Under the pieces are notes generated by a model. The model made no database searches and was not told where the DNA came from. It worked only from the letters and a program-made list of their open reading frames with translations. Shown one piece after another: positions 23,366 to 31,959 of a stretch of DNA of 64,000 nt. Source of the stretch: UBA2589 sp965223235 (GTDB lineage: Bacteria > Gemmatimonadota > Gemmatimonadetes > Longimicrobiales > Gaopeijiaceae); the NCBI GenBank assembly GCA_965223235.1, contig CBDCVV010000001.1:1-64000 (forward strand), given 5' to 3'. Position 1 is the first letter of the stretch, and each line of letters opens with the position of its first letter. The translations under genes were made by a program, and so were the position numbers.

Positions 23366-25736
23366 GGCCGACGTGAACGACTCCCGGACCGGTGGATCGC
23401 CCTCAAGCATCGACCCGCTACGCTTCCTAGAGCTCGGCCTCGACCTCTTCTGCGTCTGGCGTCGCAACGGCACCTTCCGCTTCGCCAGCGAGGCGTTCGA
23501 GCACGTGCTCGGGTACAAGACAGACGCCTTCGTGAACGCCCCCATCCGAGACTTCATGCGACCGGGTGAAGCTCCCGTTACCGAAGCGATTCTCTCGGAG
23601 CTGGAGCCAGGCTCCGGCTCGGTCACCTTCGAGGACCGGTGGCTTGCGCACGACGGGTCGGAGAGGATCCTCGCCTGGACCGCAGCACGGAGCTCCGACG
23701 ACGGCGACATCTACGCAATCGGAAAAGACGTCACTGCGGAGCGCCAGGCCGCGGGAGAGCTCCGACTCGCGATGAAAGCTTCGGAAGAAGCCAACACCGC
23801 CAAGGGCGAGTTTCTCGCCAACATGAGCCACGAGATCCGGACTCCGATGAACGGAATCATCGGGATGACCGAACTCACGCTGGACACGGTGCTGACTCCA
23901 GTTCAGCGCGAGTATCTCGAAACCGTCCAGTCGTCCGCTCGTTCGCTGCTCGAGATCATCAACAGCATCCTCGACTTCTCGAAGATCGAAGCCGGCAAGC
24001 TCGAGCTCGACGAGATCGATTTCACGCTATGGGAAACGATCACCGGCGCATTGAAGCCGCTCGCGCTGGCGGGGCGCCAGAAAGGGGTCGAGGTCCTGTA
24101 CGACGAGGGGCCGCACGTCCCGGAACGCGTCCGAGGCGACCCTGGTCGCCTCAGACAGGCACTTACGAATCTCGTGGGGAACGCGGTGAAGTTTACCGAG
24201 GAAGGTTCAGTACGGGTGACCGTGCATCGATGCCGGGTGGACGAGAAGGGTGTCCGGCTCCGCTTCGAGATCGCCGACACGGGCATCGGTATCCCGAGCG
24301 ATAAGCTAGAGCATATCTTCGGCTCGTTTCACCAGGCCGACGGCAGCATGTCTCGGCGCTTCGGGGGAACCGGTCTCGGGCTCGCCATCACATCTGGGAT
24401 CGTAGATCGGATGGGTGGTCGCATCGAGGTCGCGAGTACGGTCGGGAGAGGCAGCACCTTCGCGTTCGAAGCGGACTTCCTCGAGGCGACCAACCCGGTT
24501 CGGGCCGCGAACGCACCCGCGCGGGACCTCACAGGCATGCGAGTTCTGGCTGTGGACGACTACCAGCCCAACCGGCGGATCCTCGCCGAGTTCGCGGTAC
24601 GCATGGGCATGGAGGTCGTATCGGCTACTTCCGGGGCCGAGGCACTGGAGTTGTTGGACGAAGCCCATCGGCAGGGCGAGCCCGTGGAGCTCGCCCTACT
24701 CGACTGCCACATGCCAGAGATGAGCGGCTTCGAACTGGCCGAGCGGATTCGCGCCGACCCCCGCTTCGAATCCCTCGTGCTGGTGGCGTTGACGGCCTCC
24801 GGCCGGCCGGGTGACGGGGCGCGATGCGAGGCTCTCGGGATCGCGTCGTACCTCTTGAAGCCGCTCGCCCCGGCCGAGCTTCGTGAAGCACTCCTCCTCA
24901 CCCTCCAGAGCGACGAAGACGACAGCCGTGAAACGGAGCTGGTAACACGCCATTCACTCCGCGAGGCCCGGCTACGCCTTGACGTTCTCGTCGCGGAGGA
25001 CAACTCGGTCAATCAACGACTGGCCAGGCATGTCCTCGAGCGGTTCGGCCACCAGGTAACCATCGTGAAGAACGGTCGGGAAGCCGTTGAGGCGATCGAA
25101 GCCAACGACTTCGACCTCGTCCTCATGGACGTCCAAATGCCTGAGATGGACGGTCTCACAGCGACTCGGGAGATCCGGAAGCGGGAGTCGGAAACGGGTA
25201 AACGAGTACCGATTATTGCGGTTACAGCGCACGCGATGGATGGGGATCGGGATCGTTTCCTGGACGCTGGCATGGACGACTATATCTCCAAGCCGATCAG
25301 TCGAGAGAGGCTGCGTGAGGTACTGCGCGAGCTCGAGGGCATCCGTCCGAGCGCCGTATCGCCCCTTCCCGACATTGGCTCACGCGCCACGCCAATCTTG
25401 GATGTCGATTCACTCCGTGACCGGACCGAGGGTGATATCACCCTTCTGCGTACGCTCCTCACGGTCTTCGAGGCCGATCGCATCCAGTTGATTCAAGATG
25501 TCGACGCCTCCGCCGAGGCAATGGATTTCGCGACGCTCGAGCGGGCGGCCCATACGCTCAAAGGAGCGGTGGCAGTGTTCGGTGGCGAAGAAGCTCGAGC
25601 CACGGCAGCGCTCTTGGAGGAAGCGGCTCGGGAGAAGCGGTCAGACGATGTCGAACACCTGCGACCAGCCTTGGCCGCGTCTGTCGAGCGTCTCTCGGCG
25701 AGGCTTGCCGAGTACCTGAGTGAGGTCGCGCCTTAG
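23349..25736 (+). CDS. Hybrid sensor histidine kinase (PAS-HK-REC-REC-Hpt)
   Basis: This 795-residue cytoplasmic kinase has an N-terminal PAS domain (about 25-135). A HisKA/HATPase core follows (His in MSHEIRTPMNG, N-box NLVGNAVKFT, G1 DTGIGIP, G2 GGTGLGLAI). Two receivers come next (Asp in LALLDCHMPEM and LVLMDVQMPEM), then a C-terminal Hpt domain (His in AHTLKGA), which is the BarA-type four-step phosphorelay. No transmembrane segment was seen. A GTG at 23373, preceded by GAGG, is an alternative start eight codons in. Its Hpt could phosphorylate an external receiver such as the NtrC-family regulator at 15329 or the two-receiver protein at 19195; this is inferred from proximity. Confidence 0.92.
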   Translation: MQIPDEADVNDSRTGGSPSSIDPLRFLELGLDLFCVWRRNGTFRFASEAFEHVLGYKTDAFVNAPIRDFMRPGEAPVTEAILSELEPGSGSVTFEDRWLAHDGSERILAWTAARSSDDGDIYAIGKDVTAERQAAGELRLAMKASEEANTAKGEFLANMSHEIRTPMNGIIGMTELTLDTVLTPVQREYLETVQSSARSLLEIINSILDFSKIEAGKLELDEIDFTLWETITGALKPLALAGRQKGVEVLYDEGPHVPERVRGDPGRLRQALTNLVGNAVKFTEEGSVRVTVHRCRVDEKGVRLRFEIADTGIGIPSDKLEHIFGSFHQADGSMSRRFGGTGLGLAITSGIVDRMGGRIEVASTVGRGSTFAFEADFLEATNPVRAANAPARDLTGMRVLAVDDYQPNRRILAEFAVRMGMEVVSATSGAEALELLDEAHRQGEPVELALLDCHMPEMSGFELAERIRADPRFESLVLVALTASGRPGDGARCEALGIASYLLKPLAPAELREALLLTLQSDEDDSRETELVTRHSLREARLRLDVLVAEDNSVNQRLARHVLERFGHQVTIVKNGREAVEAIEANDFDLVLMDVQMPEMDGLTATREIRKRESETGKRVPIIAVTAHAMDGDRDRFLDAGMDDYISKPISRERLREVLRELEGIRPSAVSPLPDIGSRATPILDVDSLRDRTEGDITLLRTLLTVFEADRIQLIQDVDASAEAMDFATLERAAHTLKGAVAVFGGEEARATAALLEEAAREKRSDDVEHLRPALAASVERLSARLAEYLSEVAP

Positions 25737-25826
25737 ACGGAGAGAGTCGTCAGGCAGACTACCTCCCTGACGACGGCCTGTAATTCGCGGGGACCTTGCA
25801 CGGTATGGACACCGTTCTCTTCGCTC

Positions 25827-26792
25827 ATGATGCCGGCAGGACTCCCAGTGCCATCGGCCCCTCTCTACCCCCGCTCTGTCGCCGCTGTCGGTCTCGCGAT
25901 AGCCATAACGGCCTGCGATCCCGCCGATTCCACCGGCGTCCAGAATGTGGAGTCGGCAACCCATGAGGTCGCGTCCCCCGGTGGGCAGAGGACTTACAGG
26001 GTATTCGCTCCGGAATCCCTCGATCGGGCAGGGCAGTCGCCACTCTTGATCGCGTTTCATGGCGCCTCTCAAGGCGCGATGGGAATAGAGCTCATGAGCT
26101 GGTTGTACCCGGAGGCCGAGGAGTACGGCCTACTGTTGGCGTTCCCAGAAGCATCCGGGGACTACTGGAATACGCCCAACAGTCCCGCCTCCTATTGGGG
26201 TGTCCCCGACGTAGCTTTTGTCGACGCATTGATCGCCGACGTGGACCAACGATACGGAGTCGACCGCACCCGCATCTATCTGACTGGCTTCTCGAACGGT
26301 GCCATATTCGCTCAGGCCGTTGCCTGCCTACGTGGGGACGCGATCGCGGGGCTCAGCTTCGTCGGAGCGGGGATCTCGGCGGAGCTGGCCAGCACATGCC
26401 CCTGGGCTCGTCCCCTCCCCATGGTGGCCTTCCTCGGAGACCGAGACCCTCAGTTCTTCTGGGACGATGGGATCGCTGCAGGCGTCGGGATGCTGGGTGG
26501 CCCAGGAAGCGCGGCATGGATGGCGGCGACGAACGAGTGCGGCCCGCCGCTACCGGTCGAAGAGATCGATCCCGTCCCTGACGACGATACGACTGTTCAA
26601 AGAACGCGATACTCGGATTGTGCAGCCGAGAGCCCTGTGCACTTCTATAGAATCGCTGGCGGCGGACACACCTGGCCGGGCTCACCTCTCAACCTCGCAG
26701 CCGGCTTTGGTCGCAAGAGTCGAGACCTTCAGGCGAGCCGAGTCTTGGTGGAGTTCCTTTCACAGTACTCGCTCCCTGAGGCGTCACCATGA
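25827..26792 (+). CDS. PHB depolymerase/feruloyl esterase-like lipoprotein
   Basis: This 321-residue alpha/beta hydrolase of the LpqC/PHB-depolymerase group has a lipoprotein-type signal (SVAAVGLAIAITACD). The nucleophile elbow is GFSNGA with Ser in G-x-S-x-G, preceded by the oxyanion region LLIAFHGASQGAMG. The catalytic His is likely in GGGHTWPG, and an Asp in FLGDRDP completes the triad. It would hydrolyse polyester or ester-linked aromatic substrates outside the cytoplasm. Its stop overlaps the ATG of the next gene (ATGA), so both are coupled. Confidence 0.86.
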   Translation: MMPAGLPVPSAPLYPRSVAAVGLAIAITACDPADSTGVQNVESATHEVASPGGQRTYRVFAPESLDRAGQSPLLIAFHGASQGAMGIELMSWLYPEAEEYGLLLAFPEASGDYWNTPNSPASYWGVPDVAFVDALIADVDQRYGVDRTRIYLTGFSNGAIFAQAVACLRGDAIAGLSFVGAGISAELASTCPWARPLPMVAFLGDRDPQFFWDDGIAAGVGMLGGPGSAAWMAATNECGPPLPVEEIDPVPDDDTTVQRTRYSDCAAESPVHFYRIAGGGHTWPGSPLNLAAGFGRKSRDLQASRVLVEFLSQYSLPEASP

Positions 26793-27346
26793 GGGTGTCT
26801 CCGTCGAGCGCCCTCCGCGGCGCCTCGGCCGCTATCGCCTGTCTACTGGTGGCGTTCGCCGCGTGCGTCGCCGAGGGGGCTGCCCAAACCCTCTACGGAG
26901 GTCCGGAGGGGGGCTGGTCCGACCTCCGTCGTTACACCCTGGGAGCACGGTTGGGCGCCGAGGTCGTCGGGGACTTCGACATCGTCGGTCAGGCCCTCCT
27001 CCACTTTCCCGAAGAAGGATTGTTGGCCGATCCAGGAGTCGCCGTGGCCCGTCGGGCTTGGCAATCGAGTCTCGCCTTGCTCTGGACCTTCGATCGAGCT
27101 CGCAGGCTAGCGCCGTATATAGGCGCGGGCTTCATGTACCGTGAGTCTCACGTGTCCGTGACCGTGGACCAGCGCCGAGCTCGGATCGCACGCATCGGCT
27201 TCGAGCCCGTGTTGCTCGGAGGACTCCGCCTCACGCGGGGAGGGACACACCCCTTTCTTGAAATCCGGAGCGCCGAGGACAGCTGGATGGTGACCTTCGG
27301 AGCGACCTTCCCGATTAGAGGGAGGGAGGCCCTTGGTTCACCTTGA
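26789..27346 (+). CDS. Secreted beta-rich protein, outer-membrane type
   Basis: This 185-residue protein of unknown function has a signal peptide (about residues 10-33, ending EGAAQ). The rest is alternating strands with glycine turns, as in small outer-membrane barrels: GARLGAEVVGDFDIVGQALL, LAPYIGAGFMYRES and MVTFGATFPI. It is coupled to the esterase by ATGA overlap. Its 3' end overlaps the convergent LolA-like gene by 32 bases, so one of the two ends may be slightly shorter in reality or the transcripts interfere. Confidence 0.68.
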   Translation: MRVSPSSALRGASAAIACLLVAFAACVAEGAAQTLYGGPEGGWSDLRRYTLGARLGAEVVGDFDIVGQALLHFPEEGLLADPGVAVARRAWQSSLALLWTFDRARRLAPYIGAGFMYRESHVSVTVDQRRARIARIGFEPVLLGGLRLTRGGTHPFLEIRSAEDSWMVTFGATFPIRGREALGSP

Positions 27347-28142
27347 CCTCCGTCACCAGCACCTGCATCACCATCGGACCGCCGTCGCCCGACATCAGCG
27401 ATTCGACTTGGGCCATCTGCTCGGACATCATCGACTCGAGCATCTCACGCTGAGCCGGGGGAAGCTTCTCCAACTCCTCGCGCATCCGCTCGAACTCCTT
27501 TCGCGTCTCGTCGTCGATCGCAGCCCCGATCCCGTTCACGGTCACGACCGTCCTGAACGGGAGTAGCAGGCTCTCCACCTCGCGGTAGTCCTGCATCTCC
27601 ACCACGCTCTGAATCGGGTTGGTGCCCTGATCATTGATCATCTCACCATCGAACTCGAGCCGCCGAGGGGCGTAGGTGTCGGCATCCAGGTATACGCGGC
27701 CGGCAGTCGGAGTGAACTCGGAATCAGGGGTCATGGTCTTCCCGAAGTCGAGGCCCTCGAAGTCCGTGATCTCCAGGATGTGCAGATCGTATCCGTCGAT
27801 CCGCTCTGTCCCGAGGTAGCGGGTTCGCTCGAAGAGCTCCTCCCCTGCGGCGAACATCTGTGCCATGCCGGCATCGCCCGGCGACTGGTCAACAGTCATC
27901 CCGGCGGCTCCCGACTGGCGGAGCACGAAGGTGGCCCGGCCGTTGACCACCTCCTTCTCGAAGTAGGACATGGTTTGGAAGCCCATCGCTTCCTGGATCA
28001 GGGTGTAGTTGTCCACCCCCTGGGCGCGGCGCTCGAACTCGTCGAGCATATTCGTGAGAATCTCTTCCGCAGATTGCGCATGGATTTGCGACGCTCCGAC
28101 AACCCACAGGCCGAGGAGCAAGGAGAGACGACGAACAAGCAT
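27315..28142 (-). CDS. Secreted LolA/LppX-like fold protein
   Basis: This 275-residue exported protein has a signal peptide ending near residue 22 (VVGASQIHAQ). The body (VYLDADTYAPRRLEFDGEM, QDYREVESLLLPFRTVVTVN) is typical of outer-membrane lipoprotein-sorting-type (LolA-like) periplasmic proteins. Its C-terminal region is helical and methionine-rich (REMLESMMSEQMAQVESLM). No lipobox is present. It is 3 bases downstream of the NHL-repeat lipoprotein gene on the same strand and probably co-transcribed. The bound lipid or substrate is unknown. Confidence 0.7.
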   Translation of the reverse strand: MLVRRLSLLLGLWVVGASQIHAQSAEEILTNMLDEFERRAQGVDNYTLIQEAMGFQTMSYFEKEVVNGRATFVLRQSGAAGMTVDQSPGDAGMAQMFAAGEELFERTRYLGTERIDGYDLHILEITDFEGLDFGKTMTPDSEFTPTAGRVYLDADTYAPRRLEFDGEMINDQGTNPIQSVVEMQDYREVESLLLPFRTVVTVNGIGAAIDDETRKEFERMREELEKLPPAQREMLESMMSEQMAQVESLMSGDGGPMVMQVLVTEVKVNQGPPSL

Positions 28143-28145
28143 GTC

Positions 28146-29294
28146 CTAACCACCCGATCGAGTGAATTTCTGTACGCGGCGGCCTGTCGAAGCCTCTCCC
28201 ACGTAGATGTTGCCCTCCGAATCTACACCCATTCCGTGGGGCCGGAGGAACTGGCCCACCTGACGACCGCCCCGACCGAACTCGCCGACCACTTCGAGGT
28301 CGGCTCGCCGCAAGATCCACACCTTGTGGTTCGTGCCATCCGCCAAGTAGAGCCACTCTTGATCCGCATCCGGGGACAGCGCGATCACGAACGCCGACCC
28401 CGACGCCAGCGTCCTCGGCTCGATCACCTTCTCGGCCACGAACGTCCCATCCTGCTGGAAGACCTGGATGCGATTGCCCCTCCGATCGGCGACGTAGATC
28501 AGGCCATCTCGTGACCCCGTCAGACCGTGGACGGTAGAGAACTGTTCGGGAGGGTTTGCCGCATGCCCAGCTCCACCCCAGTCGTACTCGTACTCGTCGA
28601 CCGGACTCTCGCCGTACGCTCCCCAATGGCGCAGATAAGCGCCCGTCTCTCCGTCGAAGACGATGACCCGTCGATTCCGGTACCCGTCGGCCACGAAGAC
28701 TTCATTCGAGTTAGGGTCGACCCAAATCCCCGCGGGCCCGCCCAACAATGTGGTGTCGTTGCTTCCACCGGTTTCATCGTAGCTGCCCAATTGCATCAAG
28801 AGTTCACCCGATCGGGTGAACTTCATCACTCGGTGATGTCGATAGGTCCCGATCCACACGTTGTCGAGGTGATCGACGAAGAGGCCGTGCGCGTTTCTCG
28901 GGAAGTCGGCGACGTCTTGGGTAGCGGGGTCACCCCATCCCTGAACTACCTGGCCGAGCTCATCGAACTCGATGACCACCGGGGCCGGACGGCAGCAGAG
29001 CCCGATCGGCGGATCTTGTACCGCGGACAGCTCCTCGGGGGTGAGCGTCTCCGGCAGATGGGTGACCCACACGTGGTCCTGGGCATCGACGAAGACCGCG
29101 GTGACCGAACCCATGATCCAGTCGTTCGGCATCTCGAGGGGCCAGGAAGGGTCTACGGTGAATCGGGGCAGTGTGCCTCTCGCGACCTCGGCTTCTTCAT
29201 TTGAAGAATCGGAAGACTGCGCTGCGCACGCGGGGAGAGCGCCCAGGGCTACGAGTACAAAGAATGACTTCGCTCTTCTCACACCAATCCTCAT
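28146..29294 (-). CDS. NHL-repeat beta-propeller lipoprotein
   Basis: About 382 residues; the start at 29294 is chosen because it gives a lipoprotein signal (SFFVLVALGALPAC) preceded by a GCGGAG ribosome binding site. At least five NHL/SMP-30-like blades are visible, such as NAHGLFVDHLDNVWIG, GPAGIWVDPNSNEVFVADGY and PHGMGVDSEGNIYVGEAS. The family includes peptidyl-alpha-hydroxyglycine amidating lyase and many structural propellers. No catalytic assignment is made. It sits outside the cytoplasm and is upstream of the LolA-like gene. Confidence 0.82.
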   Translation of the reverse strand: MRIGVRRAKSFFVLVALGALPACAAQSSDSSNEEAEVARGTLPRFTVDPSWPLEMPNDWIMGSVTAVFVDAQDHVWVTHLPETLTPEELSAVQDPPIGLCCRPAPVVIEFDELGQVVQGWGDPATQDVADFPRNAHGLFVDHLDNVWIGTYRHHRVMKFTRSGELLMQLGSYDETGGSNDTTLLGGPAGIWVDPNSNEVFVADGYRNRRVIVFDGETGAYLRHWGAYGESPVDEYEYDWGGAGHAANPPEQFSTVHGLTGSRDGLIYVADRRGNRIQVFQQDGTFVAEKVIEPRTLASGSAFVIALSPDADQEWLYLADGTNHKVWILRRADLEVVGEFGRGGRQVGQFLRPHGMGVDSEGNIYVGEASTGRRVQKFTRSGG

Positions 29295-29431
29295 CGATCG
29301 CTCCGCCGGTTCCGCACGTGTGCCGGCGCCCAAGGTAGGCAAGCACACGAAATCAGGACATACGCCTGGCAGCTTTCTGACCCGTGCCGCCACCCCTAGC
29401 TTCGCTGCGCCCGACTCCCTCCGGGAACGTC

Positions 29432-30967
29432 ATGACCGCTCGGCCGCCTACGCACACCCGCACATCCTGGACGCCCCTCGCTCTCGCCATGGCGCTCCTG
29501 GCGCTCGCAATCACCCCACGGGTCCAGTCGACCTCGGCTCTGACGGCTTCGTTCGTCGCGGCCGCAGCCGTTCTCGGGGCGTGGTGGGGTTGGTGGATGA
29601 TCCGGGGCGACGGGCCCGGCACGATGGAGATCGCTGTACGCCGACAGCACTGGATTCAGGCCCTGGTACAGACGTCGGTTCTCGTCTATTGGGGATGGCA
29701 TTGGCGACCGGTATACGACATGGCTCCGCTCCTCGTGGGCCAACTCGTCTTCGCGTACGGCGTGTCGCTGCTCATCGCGTGGAGCCGGGGGCGCTCGTAC
29801 GCGCTCGGCTTCGGACCGGTCCCGATCATTCTCAGCATCAACCTCTTCCTCTGGTTCCGAGACGACTGGTTCTACCTGCAGTTCCTGATGATCGCCGTCG
29901 GATTCCTAGGGAAGGAGTTCATTCGGTGGCACCGTGAAGGTCGTTCGGTACACGTGTTCAACCCGTCGGCACTCGCGCTCGGCCTCTTCTCCTTGGCGCT
30001 CATCGCCACCGGCACGACCGATCTGACGTGGGGGCCCGAGATCGCCTCGACGCTGACCCTCGCGCCACGGATCTACACCTTCATCTTCGTGGCGGGCCTG
30101 GTCGTGATGTACTTCTTCTCCATCACGCTCGTCGCCGGTACGGCGGCAGTCGCCCTCTTCGCGGCGTCCGCGGTTTGGAGCGCGGTCTTCGGCGTGCCGT
30201 ACTTCGTCGACTCGGAGATCCCGGCGGCGGTATTCCTAGGGCTCCACCTCCTCATCACCGACCCTTCGACCTCCCCTCGTAAGCCGCTCGGCAAAGTCGT
30301 GTTCGGAGCTCTGTACGGCATCGGCGTCTTCGCCCTCTATGCCATTCTGTCCGTGGCGGGCGTCCCGACCTTCTACGACAAGCTCCTGTGCGTGCCTCTC
30401 CTGAACTTGAGCGTTCGCGCGATCGATGCAGGCGTCGCTCGCTTCTCCGATCGGTACGGGGATCCGGCTGGAAAGCCGCCGCCGGACCGATCGATATCGC
30501 ACGGGTGGAACCTGCGCTTCATCGGCGTTTGGGTACTGCTCTTCGGAGCGATGACCGCCCTCGGGCGCACCGACGGGAGGCACCCGGGAGACGCACTCCC
30601 CTTCTGGCAGGAGGCGTGCCGGGAAGACCGCCGCGGGGCGTGCACCACGTTGAGACAGCTTCAATCGAGCTACTGCGCGGACAACTCCGCCTGGGCGTGC
30701 AACGAGTTGGGGCTGTGGCACCTCACTCCCGCCAGCGCCGAGTACGACGCGGAACTCGGGAGTCGGCTTGTGGCACGCGCTTGTGAGCTACGATATCGGC
30801 CCGCCTGTCTCAACGTGCTCGACCCATCGACAGTGGCCAGAGGTGATCCGAAGCCGTTGGATCTCCGCCTGCTCCTCCGAGAGGGTGGCTCCAACCTCCT
30901 CGACGTGCCGGAGCCGGAGCTGAGGACTCGCGCGTGTGAGCATGGGTGGAGCTTCGCATGCACGTGA
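29432..30967 (+). CDS. NqrB/RnfD-like membrane protein with Cys-rich Sel1-like tail
   Basis: About 511 residues from the ATG at 29432; a GTG at 29384 would add 16. Residues up to about 350 form roughly nine transmembrane helices, with FNPSALALGLFSLALI and LLITDPSTSPRKPLGKVVFG. The latter resembles the TDPxTSP motif of NqrB/RnfD, the quinone/flavin-carrying subunits of Na+ or H+ pumps. The usual covalent FMN motif SGAT is not seen, and no other nqr/rnf gene is nearby. After the last helix a soluble tail of about 110 residues has paired Cys (ACREDRRGAC, YCADNSAWAC, ACELRYRPAC, ACEHGWSFAC) as in Sel1/TPR-like repeats. Its end overlaps the next gene. Confidence 0.75.
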   Translation: MTARPPTHTRTSWTPLALAMALLALAITPRVQSTSALTASFVAAAAVLGAWWGWWMIRGDGPGTMEIAVRRQHWIQALVQTSVLVYWGWHWRPVYDMAPLLVGQLVFAYGVSLLIAWSRGRSYALGFGPVPIILSINLFLWFRDDWFYLQFLMIAVGFLGKEFIRWHREGRSVHVFNPSALALGLFSLALIATGTTDLTWGPEIASTLTLAPRIYTFIFVAGLVVMYFFSITLVAGTAAVALFAASAVWSAVFGVPYFVDSEIPAAVFLGLHLLITDPSTSPRKPLGKVVFGALYGIGVFALYAILSVAGVPTFYDKLLCVPLLNLSVRAIDAGVARFSDRYGDPAGKPPPDRSISHGWNLRFIGVWVLLFGAMTALGRTDGRHPGDALPFWQEACREDRRGACTTLRQLQSSYCADNSAWACNELGLWHLTPASAEYDAELGSRLVARACELRYRPACLNVLDPSTVARGDPKPLDLRLLLREGGSNLLDVPEPELRTRACEHGWSFACT

Positions 30968-31959
30968 GTGGCGCGGAGGGTGATGGCCGAGGGCCAGAGA
31001 TCTCCGGAAAGCAGGTATCCACGGTCGCCGCCACCCTGGCTCTCGTCACCGCCACGGCTCTAGCGCTCGTGGTGGCGCCCGAGCCTCCGTCGCGCTCTCT
31101 CGATTCTCAGGTGGGCCCGGTGTCCAGCGGTCTAGCTCACGACGACTTCGACGAGGTGCTCTTTCACCTGCCTTCGGACTCGATGGCGGGATTCGTCCAC
31201 ATCCCCGCCGGGGCCTTCCTCATGGGGAGCGACCCGGCGCTAGATCGGCTGGCGTTCGAGGTGGAGAGGTGGAGCGCGAACGAAGCCCAAGGCCACGTCG
31301 AAGTGGATCAGTATTATCTCGGACGCACCGAGGTAACGATCGCGCAGTACGCCGCCTTCACGACGTCGGCCCGCCACCAACCCATTCATCCAGCGGCACT
31401 CGACGGACCTCAGAACCACCCGGTCACACACGTCTCTTGGCCTGACGCCGTCGCCTATACGCGTTGGCTCGACGGCGCGCTTCGCTCCTCGCCCGACACC
31501 CCACCCGCCGTCGCTGCCCTCCTCCGATCCGGCTGGACGATCGAACTGCCTAACGAGGCCCAATGGGAGAAAGGGGCTCGCGGCCCGAACGGAGCCGTCT
31601 GGCCGTGGGGGAACGATTTCCGCGATGACGCCGCGCACTTCGGGTCCCCAGCTCCGGTACCGGTCGGAACCTTCGAGTGTCTCGCTTGTGCGTGGGGCCT
31701 CCAAGACATGGCCGGCAACGTGTGGGAGTGGACGCGTAGTCCCTACCTCCCTTACCCTTTCGGTGGCACACCGACCGCGACGACCCCGGCCACGAGCCAG
31801 GAGGATGCTCTCTGGGTGATCCGAGGAGGGGGGTTCGGTGACTCGCCTCAACACATTCGAGGCGCGAACCGGGGAGGTGCCGACCCCGGCGCCCGGCGTC
31901 CCTTCATCGGCTTCCGGATCGCGCTGGTGCGAGGTGGCGACGCTTCCGCGCCCCGCTAG
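30958..31959 (+). CDS. Formylglycine-generating-enzyme fold (SUMF1) protein
   Basis: About 333 residues from the ATG at 30958, preceded by GGTGGAG; a GTG at 30964 that overlaps the previous stop is an alternative. One N-terminal transmembrane or signal-anchor segment (VAATLALVTATALALVVA) is followed by a complete FGE-sulfatase domain: PAGAFLMGSDP, TEVTIAQYAAF, LPNEAQWEKGARG, DMAGNVWEWTRSPY and RGGGFGDSPQHIRGANR. True formylglycine enzymes use paired Cys near the end of the domain; here only CLAC is visible in a different place, so a non-enzymatic or carbohydrate-related role is as likely. It overlaps the NqrB-like gene and probably forms an operon with it. Confidence 0.8.
   Translation: MHVSGAEGDGRGPEISGKQVSTVAATLALVTATALALVVAPEPPSRSLDSQVGPVSSGLAHDDFDEVLFHLPSDSMAGFVHIPAGAFLMGSDPALDRLAFEVERWSANEAQGHVEVDQYYLGRTEVTIAQYAAFTTSARHQPIHPAALDGPQNHPVTHVSWPDAVAYTRWLDGALRSSPDTPPAVAALLRSGWTIELPNEAQWEKGARGPNGAVWPWGNDFRDDAAHFGSPAPVPVGTFECLACAWGLQDMAGNVWEWTRSPYLPYPFGGTPTATTPATSQEDALWVIRGGGFGDSPQHIRGANRGGADPGARRPFIGFRIALVRGGDASAPR

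Noticed and set aside
22436..23710. 424-residue minus-strand frame
   Set aside because: Antisense shadow spanning the glycosyltransferase and hybrid kinase genes.
30771..30785. TGGCACGCGCTTGTG, a sigma-54-like match on the plus strand
   Set aside because: The -12 GC is GT and the site lies inside the NqrB-like coding region with no nearby start to serve.
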